Shown here: positions 43,872 through 52,816 of the stretch, piece by piece | How the letters are laid out: each line of letters opens with the position of its first letter | Position numbering within the stretch: position 1 is the first letter of the stretch | NCBI RefSeq assembly: GCF_003201285.1 | Contig: NZ_QICS01000001.1 | Location: 334,678 to 398,677, forward strand | Reading direction: 5' to 3' | Source: Lachnotalea glycerini | Lineage (GTDB): Bacteria; Bacillota; Clostridia; Lachnospirales; Lachnospiraceae | Length of the DNA: 64,000 nucleotides | Notes under the pieces: model-generated | The model's input: the letters and a program-made list of their open reading frames with translations, nothing else | Databases searched by the model: none | Told to the model about the DNA's origin: nothing | Translations under genes and position numbers: made by a program

Positions 43872-44834
43872 TTGGAAAAAACACTAGATGTAATTTGTAT
43901 TGGAGCTGCTATCGTGGACATTCCCTTACAACCTGTCAGCAAGAATATTTTTGATATCGAATCTTATCCTCTGGATAAAATAGCAATGACTATTGGCGGT
44001 GATGCAATTAATGAAGCAACCATAATTTCAAGATTGGGATATCGAACAGCCTTAATGAGCCGTTTGGGAAAAGATGCCGTAGGGATATTTATTCAAGAAG
44101 CATGCATAAAAAATAATGTGGATATTAAAAGCCTACATATTGATGAAACAATAGATACCTCAATAAACGTTGGATTGGTAACCGAAGATGGAGAGCGTAC
44201 CTTTGTAACAAATAGAAATGGAAGTCTGTGGAAAACTACAATCGAGGATGTTGATTTCTCACGTTTTCAAGAAGCGAGATTATTATCTTTTGCAAGTATT
44301 TTTAATAATCCTTTGATTAATGGAGCTGCCTTGGTGGAAATTTTTAAAAGAGCAAAGAAAAATGAGATGATAATTTGTGCAGATATAATTAAGGCAAGAT
44401 TAGGAGAAACACTTGAGGATATCAAAGAAGCACTAAGTTATGTAGATTATTTTTTTCCCAACTATGATGAAGCATGCTTATTGACAGGCAGAACAAAGCT
44501 AGAAGAAATTGCAGATTGCTTTTTAGAATGTGGAGTTAAAAATATAATTATAAAGACTGGTAAGAAAGGCTGTTATATCAAAAATGAGAATGAAACCCTT
44601 GAAGTGCCTGCACAAAAAGGTATTCAGGCAATTGATACAATCGGCGCAGGAGATAATTTTGCTTCTGGTTTTATTACAGCTATATTAGATGGTAAGAACA
44701 TAAAAGAATGCGCACAATATGCAAATGTGACGGCAGCGATTTCTGTTCAAAGCCTAGGAGCAACCACAGGGGTTGTATCCAGAGCACAGGTGGATCAGCA
44801 ACTAATAGTATATAACAATGAACAACACGTGTAA
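43872..44834 (+). CDS. PfkB-family sugar kinase
   Basis: This 320-residue ribokinase-fold kinase has the N-terminal GGDAINEA motif (42-49) and the C-terminal ATP/anion-hole motif DTIGAGDNFASG with catalytic Asp261. It phosphorylates a sugar, here probably a ketose made by the dehydrogenases. The start appears to be the TTG at 43872, 2 bases after the aldolase stop, with AAGGAAGGG upstream; the first ATG lies too far inside the fold. Confidence 0.87.
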   Translation: MEKTLDVICIGAAIVDIPLQPVSKNIFDIESYPLDKIAMTIGGDAINEATIISRLGYRTALMSRLGKDAVGIFIQEACIKNNVDIKSLHIDETIDTSINVGLVTEDGERTFVTNRNGSLWKTTIEDVDFSRFQEARLLSFASIFNNPLINGAALVEIFKRAKKNEMIICADIIKARLGETLEDIKEALSYVDYFFPNYDEACLLTGRTKLEEIADCFLECGVKNIIIKTGKKGCYIKNENETLEVPAQKGIQAIDTIGAGDNFASGFITAILDGKNIKECAQYANVTAAISVQSLGATTGVVSRAQVDQQLIVYNNEQHV

Positions 44835-44892
44835 TTGCAAAAGTGCCAAACAGAGCTTTAGGACGGTGCATAAGCGTTACGGAGGAGATTAA

Positions 44893-45873
44893 ATGAAAAA
44901 AATCAGATTAGGCAATGGAGATACACAAATATCACAAATTGGGCTTGGAACATGGGCAATTGGAGGCGGACCCGCTTGGGGAGGTGATAAAGATACAAGA
45001 GAATGTATCAATACCATTCAAGAGGCACCAAAATTAGGAATTAATTTAATCGATACTGCACCGGGCTACAATTTTGGAAACAGCGAAAAAATAGTTGGCG
45101 AAGCACTCAAAGGCATCAAACGGGAAGAAATTGTAATCATTACCAAGTGTGGTATCGTGTGGAAAAGAAAAGGAAGCTTATTTAACAAGGTAGGAGATAC
45201 TCAATTATATAAAAATCTTTCAAAAGAGTCTATCCGTGAAGAAATTGAAGAAAGTCTGGAACGGTTGGGTATTGACTATATAGATGTATATATGACACAT
45301 TGGCAATCTGTTGAGCCGTTTCTAACACCTATTTCAGAAACCATGGAAGTGTTAAACGATATGAAAAAAGAAGGACTTATAAAGGCTATTGGAGCTGCAA
45401 ATGCCACCCCTGATCATATAAAAGAATACATAAAATACGGACAATTAGACATTGTACAGGGCAAGTATTCGGTGCTTGACAGAGAAATTGAAAAGGATTT
45501 AATTCCGATTTGTAAGGAGAACCATATTATTTTGCAGGCATATTCTCCACTTGAACAGGGATTGTTAACAGGTACGTTCCCAAGAGATTATGTTCCAGTA
45601 GGTGCTCAGTGCAATAAAAAATGGTTTAGACCTGATAAAATGCAAAAGGCAATGGATATGATGGAGAAATGGAAACCATTATGTAAAAAATACAACAGTA
45701 GTGTTCCAACTCTAGCTCTTGCATGGATCATTGCACAGGGTGATTTTATCAGTGTACTTAATGGTGCCTCAACTGTAGCGCAACTCAGAGAAAATGCAAA
45801 AGCAATGGAATTAGAAATAGGCCAAGACGACCTTGCATTGATGAGAAAACTAGCAGAGGAAGCAGATCAATAA
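44893..45873 (+). CDS. aldo/keto reductase
   Basis: This 326-residue AKR has the catalytic tetrad Asp54, Tyr59, Lys85 and His near 131 (YMTHWQS). It reduces aldehydes or ketoses with NADPH, or oxidises sugars in reverse. In this operon it could reduce the aldehyde released by the aldolase, for instance a glycolaldehyde- or glyceraldehyde-like product, but this is inferred. A strong terminator follows. Confidence 0.87.
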   Translation: MKKIRLGNGDTQISQIGLGTWAIGGGPAWGGDKDTRECINTIQEAPKLGINLIDTAPGYNFGNSEKIVGEALKGIKREEIVIITKCGIVWKRKGSLFNKVGDTQLYKNLSKESIREEIEESLERLGIDYIDVYMTHWQSVEPFLTPISETMEVLNDMKKEGLIKAIGAANATPDHIKEYIKYGQLDIVQGKYSVLDREIEKDLIPICKENHIILQAYSPLEQGLLTGTFPRDYVPVGAQCNKKWFRPDKMQKAMDMMEKWKPLCKKYNSSVPTLALAWIIAQGDFISVLNGASTVAQLRENAKAMELEIGQDDLALMRKLAEEADQ

Positions 45874-45890
45874 AAAGTGGACAAAACATT

Positions 45891-45936
45891 AAAAATCTGT
45901 TTTTCAATAAAAATACTTTGAAAAGCAGATTTTTTA
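45891..45936 (+). terminator. intrinsic terminator of the polyol operon
   Basis: AAAAATCTGTTTTTCAA pairs with TTGAAAAGCAGATTTTT. It lies just before the regulator gene, so the latter is probably transcribed separately. Confidence 0.82.
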
Positions 45937-45976
45937 TGTTATGATATTAAATATTAGATAGAAATGAGGTGAGTAT

Positions 45977-46735
45977 ATGGCAGCAAAAGATAGATTAGAT
46001 TTAATTAAACAACTTGTGATGAATGAAAAAAAAGTGTTGGTAGCTAATTTAAGTGCACATTTTGAAGTGACGGAGGAAACCATTAGAAGAGACTTAGAAA
46101 AGCTGGAAAATGAAGGCTTTTTAACACGAACTTATGGCGGAGCCGTATTAAATTCTGAGAGTGGTTTTGAAGGTATTCATTTTTATAAAAGAACGACTAC
46201 TAATCATGAAGCAAAACAGGCAATTGCAGTTAAGGCAATGGAACTAATAAAGAATAAAGTTACCATAGCCGCTGATTCCAGTTCTACTGTTATGGAAGCC
46301 TTAAAGCTGATAAAAGGAAATAATGAATTAACCATATTGACTAATTCAACAGAAGCGTTACGGGAATTAAGCCAGTCGGATATGACGGTTGTATCCACAG
46401 GCGGAATCCTTAATAAAAGTGCATTATCCTTGCAGGGCGCAATTACTAAAGCAACGATAAAGAATTATATTTTTGATGTTGTATTATTAAGTTGTAAAGG
46501 GCTTAACCGTGACAAGGGTGCCTTAGATTCTAATGAAGCTGAGGCGGAACTTAAACGTGAAATGTTAAAGCAGTCTAATGAGGTTGTACTTTTAATAGAT
46601 CATAGTAAATTTGATAAAACAGCATTTTTAAAGTTATCAGATTTTGAACACATAGATTATATTGTGACAGATGCAAAACCAAGTGATGTTTGGATTGAGT
46701 TCTTAAAAAGCAAAAACGTAAAACTTATATTTTAG
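45977..46735 (+). CDS. DeoR-family transcriptional regulator
   Basis: This 252-residue protein has an N-terminal winged helix (~1-57; VTEETIRRDLEKLE) and a DeoR sensor domain (~75-235; AADSSSTVMEAL, TNSTEAL, STGGILNK). DeoR proteins are usually repressors relieved by a sugar phosphate made in their own pathway. It is therefore the probable regulator of the polyol/ketose operon upstream, and possibly of the transporter downstream. Confidence 0.9.
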   Translation: MAAKDRLDLIKQLVMNEKKVLVANLSAHFEVTEETIRRDLEKLENEGFLTRTYGGAVLNSESGFEGIHFYKRTTTNHEAKQAIAVKAMELIKNKVTIAADSSSTVMEALKLIKGNNELTILTNSTEALRELSQSDMTVVSTGGILNKSALSLQGAITKATIKNYIFDVVLLSCKGLNRDKGALDSNEAEAELKREMLKQSNEVVLLIDHSKFDKTAFLKLSDFEHIDYIVTDAKPSDVWIEFLKSKNVKLIF

Positions 46736-46746
46736 ATGAACTGATG

Positions 46747-46792
46747 AAAAGAAAGTCTTTATTTATTACTGAAAAAGACTTTCTTTTTTTGT
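46747..46792 (+). terminator. intrinsic terminator after the DeoR gene
   Basis: AAAAGAAAGTCTTT pairs with AAAGACTTTCTTTT, ending in a T-run. Confidence 0.85.
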
Positions 46793-46929
46793 GTAAATAG
46801 ACGAAAAACACAATAAATATTTGAAACAGACATAATACTGTTGACAAAGCAGAAAATATGTTGCAAAATCATAATATAGAATAATGTAAGGAGAGAAAAT
46901 TTCTATAGGCAGTATTGGAGGAAAAAGCA

Positions 46930-48264
46930 ATGAATCGTAATGCAAAAATTATTTGTAAATATTTAGGAATATCACTTTTTATAACAATATTACTAGGTGG
47001 ATGCACAAAATATAATGAGAAACAAATAGAGCATAATGATTACAGCCAGGATGAAAGTCCAATATCAATTAAAGAAAGTAAAGAAGAGACGGTAAAGATT
47101 GGTGTTTTATTACCCATGAGTGGAGCACAATCCAAAGCCGGGCAAGAAGTAAAAGCAGCAATGAATATGTTTGTCGATATTATCAACGAAAGTACAGATG
47201 ATATTGATATTCCACTGGCTCAGTCGCAAGGATTACCTAATCTTGGAGGAAGAAAAATTGAACTGGTATATGGAGATTTAAAGTCTGCTGATACTGCACT
47301 ATCAGAAGCAGAGCGTTTAATTACCTCCGAAGGTGCAGTGGGTATTTGCGGTTTATTTAGTAGTGCCAATACAAAAACAGCTGCAGTATCTACAGAAAAA
47401 TATGGTGTACCACTTATGTCTGAGGGTACTTCCCCCACACTTACACAAAAGGGATATGAATATTTTTTTCGCGTTTTTCCAGATGATACGATGTATGTTG
47501 AAGATTCTTTTCTATATCTTGTAGAACTAAACGAAACAAAGCAAGCAGATATTAAGACCGTGGCTTTGGTTTCAGAAGATACTGAATTTGGTAAGAACAT
47601 AGCCAATGTAGAAAAGGAATGTGCAGAAAAATATGGATTTTCGATTGTGGAAAACATTACCTATAGCTCTAATGCTACTAATTTAATCAGTGAATCATTA
47701 AAATTAAAAAAGGCAGATCCAGATGTGGTTATGATGTCATCCTATATATCAGATGTCATTTTGTATATAAAAACCTTTAAACAGCTTAATTACTCGCCTA
47801 AAATGATTATGGGACAAAGAGGCGGATTTATGACAAGTGAACTCTTTACCGCATTAGGAAGCGATGCAGAGGGACTATGTTCAACCAGTGCATGGTCATT
47901 GGACTTACAGATACCATTAGTTGCAAAACTTGGTAATTTATATAAAGAAAACTATTCTGACGGAGTGGATATGATAGCTGATGTATTAAAGTGCTCCACT
48001 GACCTTTATGTGTTATGTTTAGCAATTAATCAGGCAGGTTCCACCGATGCCGATGCCATTAAGGAAGCCATGCTTAATCTTATATATCCAGAGGACAAGC
48101 TATTTATAGCCGGAACAGGTTTTAATTTTAATGAAGTTGGACAGAATGTAGGAACAAGTGCTTTAATATGCCAAATCAAAGACGGTAAATACCAAACGGT
48201 TTACCCAGATAGTATCAAAGCCTATGATGGACTGTTTCCACTTCCATCATGGGAGGAAAAATAA
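46930..48264 (+). CDS. LivJ-type ABC substrate-binding lipoprotein
   Basis: This 444-residue lipoprotein has lipobox LGGC (Cys25) and a Leu/Ile/Val-binding (Peripla_BP_6) fold (VKIGVLLPMSGAQSKAGQEV, VYGDLKSADTALSEAERLI). I chose the ATG at 46930 with GGAGG upstream rather than the TTG at 46915. It is the first gene of a complete LivJHMGF-like set. The family binds branched amino acids but also amides, urea and aromatic acids, so the substrate is open; the polyol operon just upstream may be relevant. Confidence 0.85.
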   Translation: MNRNAKIICKYLGISLFITILLGGCTKYNEKQIEHNDYSQDESPISIKESKEETVKIGVLLPMSGAQSKAGQEVKAAMNMFVDIINESTDDIDIPLAQSQGLPNLGGRKIELVYGDLKSADTALSEAERLITSEGAVGICGLFSSANTKTAAVSTEKYGVPLMSEGTSPTLTQKGYEYFFRVFPDDTMYVEDSFLYLVELNETKQADIKTVALVSEDTEFGKNIANVEKECAEKYGFSIVENITYSSNATNLISESLKLKKADPDVVMMSSYISDVILYIKTFKQLNYSPKMIMGQRGGFMTSELFTALGSDAEGLCSTSAWSLDLQIPLVAKLGNLYKENYSDGVDMIADVLKCSTDLYVLCLAINQAGSTDADAIKEAMLNLIYPEDKLFIAGTGFNFNEVGQNVGTSALICQIKDGKYQTVYPDSIKAYDGLFPLPSWEEK

Positions 48265-48281
48265 GAAAACGAGGTAGAATT

Positions 48282-49133
48282 ATGGTAATTCAATGTATTT
48301 TTGAAGGGATAGTAATAGGTTCCATACTTGCTCTAATTGCAATGGGAATTGCATTAATCTGGGGAGTTATGAATGTACTAAGCTTTTCACAGGGAGAATT
48401 TTTAATGATTGGCATGTACATAACATTTTTTTTAAACAAAAAATGGGGAATTGATCCAATTCTATCTATACCATTTACAGCAATTTTAATGTTTTTGATA
48501 GGCTTGTTAATTTATAAAACTTTGATTCGAAAGGCACTAAAAGGACCAATTCTTTCACAACGATTAATTACATTTGCTCTAAGTATGGTATTGGTAAATG
48601 GAATGCTTATGCTTGTTACCAGTGAATTTCGGACAATTCAAAAGATAACATTTTCTGGAATCATTGACTTTGGTTTTTTAGTAATCAGTAAAGAAAAATT
48701 GGTGCCATTGACAGTTTCTATTTTGGTTACTACGGTCTTATTTTTCTTTATGAATAAAACAAATACTGGAAAAGCAATTCGGGCTACGTCTTTGGATAAG
48801 GACGCTGCAGAGCTGGTAGGAATTAATACAGAATTTTCTTATGCCTTAGCATTTGGAATTGCCAGTGCAATTGCAGGGATAGCCGGATGCGTCTTAGCTT
48901 ATTATTATTATATTACACCTACAGCGGGAACCTCATTCTTATTATTTGGCCTTATTGCAGTTGCGTTAGGCGGATTTGGAAGTATTTTTGGTGCTTACAT
49001 AGGAGGGATTTTAATGGGGCTTGTGGATGTGTTTGCGGGGGTTTATTTTAATACAGCATTTAAATATGTGGCAGTTTGTGTTTTATTTATGTTGGTTGTA
49101 TCGCTAAGACCGAAAGGTTTGTTTGGAAAATAG
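48282..49133 (+). CDS. LivH-type ABC transporter permease
   Basis: This 283-residue inner-membrane permease has about eight hydrophobic helices and the family features FSQGEFLMIGMY, RATSLDKDAAELVGINT and GGFGSIFGAYIGGILMGL. I chose the ATG at 48282 with ACGAGGT upstream; a longer frame begins at 48249 inside the previous gene. It pairs with the LivM-type permease downstream. Confidence 0.88.
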   Translation: MVIQCIFEGIVIGSILALIAMGIALIWGVMNVLSFSQGEFLMIGMYITFFLNKKWGIDPILSIPFTAILMFLIGLLIYKTLIRKALKGPILSQRLITFALSMVLVNGMLMLVTSEFRTIQKITFSGIIDFGFLVISKEKLVPLTVSILVTTVLFFFMNKTNTGKAIRATSLDKDAAELVGINTEFSYALAFGIASAIAGIAGCVLAYYYYITPTAGTSFLLFGLIAVALGGFGSIFGAYIGGILMGLVDVFAGVYFNTAFKYVAVCVLFMLVVSLRPKGLFGK

Positions 49134-49166
49134 GTTCGAATAAATATTAAGGAGAAAGGAAAAATA

Positions 49167-50165
49167 ATGAGAAAATTCATTAATATAAATAAATACTTTA
49201 TTGTGAAATTTCTTGCAGGACTATTAGCAGCTATTGTATTGCCTCTTTTTATAAAAACACCATTCCCCTTACATGTTATGATATTAATCTGTATCTGGGC
49301 GATTATGGGAATGGGATGGAATTTTATTGGAGGATATGCCGGGCAAGTCTCAAATGGTCATGCACTATTTTATGGAATAGGTGCCTATACATGTGGAATA
49401 GGCGTGAAAAATTTTGGTGCCAGTCCTTGGGTTACCATGTGGATTGGAGTTATGATTTCTATGGGTATAGCATTTGTATTAGGAGCACCCTTACTACGCT
49501 TAAAAGGGCATTATTTTGCTTTAGCAACCATGGCTATGGCAGAATGTGGACGCATTATCTTTTTAAACTGGAGCTATGTGGGTGGAGCAACGGGAATTGA
49601 TTTTTTTGATAGATCAAAACCAAGTTGGTACACGATGCAGTTTACGTCAAAGTATCCCTATTATTATATATTTCTTTTCTTTGTAGCCTTGATTCTACTA
49701 CTTACAAAAGGATTAGATAAATCAAAATTTGGTTATTATTTAAGAGCCATTAAAGCAAATGAAAATTCTGCACAAAGTGTTGGAATCCATACTGCAAAAT
49801 ACAAGTTACTGGCATTTATGCTTAGTGCAGGCATAGTAAGTTTGGCCGGAAGCTTATATGCAAATTATTTGCAATATATTGATCCGACTGTTGTGATGCC
49901 CTTGAATATATCTATGATGATTTGTTTAGTTGCAGTTATGGGAGGAATCGGAACAGTGATAGGCCCTTTGGTAGGAGCAATCGTGTTGACAATTATTTCA
50001 GAATACACAAGAGCAACCTTTTCTTACATCAATGGGTTTGATTTATTTGTTTATGGTGTATTAGTTATTATCATTGTGTTGTATATGCCAAATGGTCTCA
50101 TATCTCTATTTAATAAGAAGCAAAAAAACAAGATTCTAACACCTCTGGAAATGGAGAGAAAATAA
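49167..50165 (+). CDS. LivM-type ABC transporter permease
   Basis: This 332-residue permease of the LivM type has about ten hydrophobic segments and the conserved segments GGYAGQVSNGHALFYGIGAY, GHYFALATMAMAE, RAIKANENSAQSVGI and GGIGTVIGPLVGA. It ends one base before the LivG start, implying coupling. Confidence 0.9.
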   Translation: MRKFININKYFIVKFLAGLLAAIVLPLFIKTPFPLHVMILICIWAIMGMGWNFIGGYAGQVSNGHALFYGIGAYTCGIGVKNFGASPWVTMWIGVMISMGIAFVLGAPLLRLKGHYFALATMAMAECGRIIFLNWSYVGGATGIDFFDRSKPSWYTMQFTSKYPYYYIFLFFVALILLLTKGLDKSKFGYYLRAIKANENSAQSVGIHTAKYKLLAFMLSAGIVSLAGSLYANYLQYIDPTVVMPLNISMMICLVAVMGGIGTVIGPLVGAIVLTIISEYTRATFSYINGFDLFVYGVLVIIIVLYMPNGLISLFNKKQKNKILTPLEMERK

Positions 50166-50166
50166 G

Positions 50167-50889
50167 ATGAAAGTCATACTAGAAATGAAACATGCAACAA
50201 AAAAATTTGGAGGTCTTATCGCAAATGAAGATATTACCTTTTCAATTATAGAGGGAGAAATTATTGGAATGGTAGGACCAAACGGAGCAGGAAAGACAAC
50301 CTTATTTAATTCCATTAGTGGTACACATTCACTCACCTCAGGACATGTTATATTTGATGGTACTGATATTACCAAAAAAAAACCTTATGAAATTTGTAAA
50401 CTTGGTATCGGCAGAACATTTCAAATCCCACAAGCGCTCAATGAGATGAGTGTATTTGAAAATGTACTGGTGGCATCATTAAACAGACATCAAAGTATTT
50501 CGGCAGCAAAAGAACATACTAAAAAGGTAATTGCGATGTGTGGTTTAGCTTCCTTTATTTTTATGAATGCAGGAGATTTAAACGTAATGCAAAAAAAACG
50601 ACTAGAGATTGCAAGAGCTTTAGCTACAGAGCCTAAGCTTTTACTGCTGGATGAAACAATGGCAGGATTAAGTGGAGTAGAGAGAAAGGAAGCCATTAAT
50701 TTGATTCAACGAATCAGAATTTCGGGAATAACCATTTTAATGATAGAGCATGTGATGGAGGTGGTTATGAGCGTATCCGACCGAGTTGTTGTTCTTTCTT
50801 CCGGAAAACTTTTAGCAGAAGGGACACCGGAGGAAGTGACGCAGAACCAGCAAGTAATTCAGGCTTATTTGGGAGGATCGGTTCATTAG
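50167..50889 (+). CDS. LivG-type ABC transporter ATP-binding protein
   Basis: This 240-residue ATPase has Walker A GPNGAGKTT and Walker B LLLLDETMAGLSG, where LivG-type proteins usually have DEPxAGL. The signature segment is diverged (DLNVMQKKRLEIARAL, where LSxGxQ is expected). The diverged signature and the Thr in the Walker B extension suggest lower or altered ATPase activity at this site. It works as a pair with LivF. Confidence 0.88.
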   Translation: MKVILEMKHATKKFGGLIANEDITFSIIEGEIIGMVGPNGAGKTTLFNSISGTHSLTSGHVIFDGTDITKKKPYEICKLGIGRTFQIPQALNEMSVFENVLVASLNRHQSISAAKEHTKKVIAMCGLASFIFMNAGDLNVMQKKRLEIARALATEPKLLLLDETMAGLSGVERKEAINLIQRIRISGITILMIEHVMEVVMSVSDRVVVLSSGKLLAEGTPEEVTQNQQVIQAYLGGSVH

Positions 50890-50918
50890 AACATTGCATT
50901 GGAAAGGAGATAAATGAT

Positions 50919-51623
50919 ATGTTGTTTGTAGAGCATTTAAGTGCGGGCTACGAGGGAACTCCAATTCTTTATGACCTGTCGTTTCACGTGGAAAAGGGCA
51001 AAATTATGGCTTTATTGGGTTCAAATGGGGCTGGAAAAACAACTGCATTAAGGAGTGTTGTAGGGAAGATAAAGCCTACTTCAGGAGCTATTTTATATGA
51101 AGGGAAATCCATATTGAATATACCTACCTATAAGATGGTGGAATTGGGAATCTCTATGATACCAGAAGGCAGACTTTTATTTGGGAAGATGACAGTTGCA
51201 GATAATTTGTGCATGGGTTCATATCGTGTAAAGAATAAGAGACTGATTCAAAAAGAACTGGAGGAAATTTATAATATATTTCCTAAGATAAAAGAACGAG
51301 AGAATCAGCTTGCTGAAACACTTTCCGGCGGGGAACAGCAGATGGTAGCAATAGCAAGAGGGCTAATGAGCCGACCTAAATTACTGATTTTGGATGAACC
51401 TTCCCTAGGGCTTGCTCCAAATATTGTGAAAGAAATGTTTGAATTTATTAAAAAGATTAATCATATGGGTCTTACAATCATTATTGTAGAACAAAATGCA
51501 ATTGATACATTACAGTTTGCAGATTATGCATATTTAATAAATAGTGGAAAGAATGTTTTAGAAGGAACAGGTGAGGAATTGCTTCAGAACAAAAAAGTGA
51601 AAGAAATATATCTAGGTATATAA
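50919..51623 (+). CDS. LivF-type ABC transporter ATP-binding protein
   Basis: This 234-residue ATPase has Walker A GSNGAGKTT, signature TLSGGEQQM and Walker B LLILDEPSLGLAP, typical of LivF. It completes the five-gene importer. A weak stem (AAAGTTTA/TAAACTTT, 51629-51651) follows the stop. Confidence 0.92.
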   Translation: MLFVEHLSAGYEGTPILYDLSFHVEKGKIMALLGSNGAGKTTALRSVVGKIKPTSGAILYEGKSILNIPTYKMVELGISMIPEGRLLFGKMTVADNLCMGSYRVKNKRLIQKELEEIYNIFPKIKERENQLAETLSGGEQQMVAIARGLMSRPKLLILDEPSLGLAPNIVKEMFEFIKKINHMGLTIIIVEQNAIDTLQFADYAYLINSGKNVLEGTGEELLQNKKVKEIYLGI

Positions 51624-51705
51624 TTCTTAAAGTTTATATAATCTAAACTTTATATGAAAAATAAAGGAAAATTGAACATAATAATATAGACAGATAAACA
51701 AGGTA

Positions 51706-51734
51706 TTGCATTATCTATGTTTTTATGTTATACT
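51706..51734 (+). promoter_or_regulatory. putative promoter of leader 1 (unknown protein)
   Basis: TTGCAT and TATACT are spaced by 17 bases. The upstream 33 bases recur at 38952-38985. Confidence 0.55.
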
Positions 51735-51752
51735 AAATTTAATTCAACAAAT

Positions 51753-51822
51753 AAAGAACCGTCTTTTTAAGAAGGGCTTTTGGCACTGTGCTAAATGGCA
51801 TAGCTAAAAGCTCTTCTTTTTA
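51753..51822 (+). ncRNA. hairpin leader 1, terminator-like, shared with leader 2
   Basis: The segment AAAGAACCGTCTTTT, then GAAGGGCTTTTGGC, an inner loop and AAAAGCTCTTCTTTTT matches leader 2 at 52683-52756 in sequence and layout. Arm 51771-51781 pairs with 51806-51816, then T's follow. It lies between a promoter and a gene, so it is probably an attenuator or a protein-binding leader. Confidence 0.55.
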
Positions 51823-51857
51823 ACTTATCTAAACGATCCATATGAAAGGAGCTAACA

Positions 51858-52622
51858 ATGCAACTAGAAGGAAAATCAATTCAACATATGAAATTTGGGA
51901 AAGGCATAGTAAAGGAATCGGGAGGAAAATATATTACTGTACAGTTTGAAGAGGGAGAAAAACAATTTTTATACCCAGACGCATTTTTTAAATTTCTTGT
52001 CTTTAATGATAAGAAAATGCAAGAAAAGATAGATATCATATTAGATGGAATGATATCAAAGGAGGAAAAAGATCGGGAAGCTGAAATAAGAGAACAGGAA
52101 CGTGTGCATAAGATTCAAACTCTAAAAGTTGAGTTGAATTCTCAGGCTGCTTTTGGAATGATTCAGAATGCTAAAGAAAATGTGTTTGACACTTGGACTA
52201 TATTTTCTGGTAATTATCTGAGTGGAAAATCAAAAGGAAAACCAAAACCTCCGTTAAAGCTTAAATTAAATTCTGCATGTTTACTTACAGAGTGTCTAGC
52301 GGGTGAAGCTGAAAGCAAAAGACGCATTATTGGTGCTTTTATGGTCAATGACGATTTTGTTGGTTCTAATTGCCAGGATGGAATTATCAAAAGTCACGAA
52401 AATTTTCGTATAAAACTTAAGACAAATGAGATGTTATCCTTTTGGGATTATTTTTCGAATGACGAAGGTTCTCAAAAATGGGGTGGCGCTGAAATGAAAT
52501 ATTTTACTAACATTAAAATGCAGCACATCTTAAATGATATACAAACTAAGATAACTGATTTGAAACGTCAACAATTAGTATCTGAATTTTATCAGTATTT
52601 TTGTTATGTAAATAGATTGTAG
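51858..52622 (+). CDS. protein of unknown function with N-terminal Tudor/SH3-like segment
   Basis: I do not recognise this 254-residue cytoplasmic protein as a whole. Residues ~1-45 (HMKFGKGIVKESGGKYITVQF) resemble the small SH3/Tudor-like segment found at the C-terminus of some UvrD-type helicases and in other clostridial proteins. Residues ~52-95 are charged and probably coiled coil. The remaining ~150 residues (KPPLKLKLNSACLLTECLAG; IKSHENFRIKLKTNEMLSFW) may form a single alpha/beta domain. The gene has its own promoter and a leader like that of the L25/Ctc gene, which hints at shared control with translation or stress genes. Confidence 0.7.
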   Translation: MQLEGKSIQHMKFGKGIVKESGGKYITVQFEEGEKQFLYPDAFFKFLVFNDKKMQEKIDIILDGMISKEEKDREAEIREQERVHKIQTLKVELNSQAAFGMIQNAKENVFDTWTIFSGNYLSGKSKGKPKPPLKLKLNSACLLTECLAGEAESKRRIIGAFMVNDDFVGSNCQDGIIKSHENFRIKLKTNEMLSFWDYFSNDEGSQKWGGAEMKYFTNIKMQHILNDIQTKITDLKRQQLVSEFYQYFCYVNRL

Positions 52623-52682
52623 GACGATATAGCTTTTTTTAATTTAATATGATATAATAAATCAAAATAAAAACTAAATATA

Positions 52683-52756
52683 AAAGAACCGTCTTTTAAT
52701 GGAAGGGCTTTTGGTATTACGCTATATAGCGTTGTATGGAAAGTCTTTCCTTTTTT
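52683..52756 (+). ncRNA. hairpin leader 2, terminator-like, upstream of L25/Ctc
   Basis: It repeats the leader 1 layout: AAAGAACCGTCTTTT, then GGAAGGGCTTTT (52701-52712), a perfect inner hairpin ACGCTATATAGCGT (52719-52732), and the closing arm GGAAAGTCTTTCC (52738-52750) with a T-run. A TATAAT box lies upstream (52653-52658). For a ribosomal protein gene this could be an autoregulatory leader. Confidence 0.58.
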
Positions 52757-52816
52757 AGTTTAGAAAGGAGAAAGAAATTTAAAAGTAATTATAATCATTT
52801 AAAACAGGAGGTAATA

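Noticed and set aside
47220-47657. 145-residue open frame on the minus strand
   Set aside because: It lies wholly inside the LivJ-type lipoprotein gene, has no RBS and no recognisable motif; it is a shadow of the real gene.
52736-52816. N-terminal extension of the L25/Ctc protein
   Set aside because: The extra codons pass through the leader hairpin and lack an RBS, whereas the ATG at 52817 has CAGGAGG and begins the normal L25 domain.
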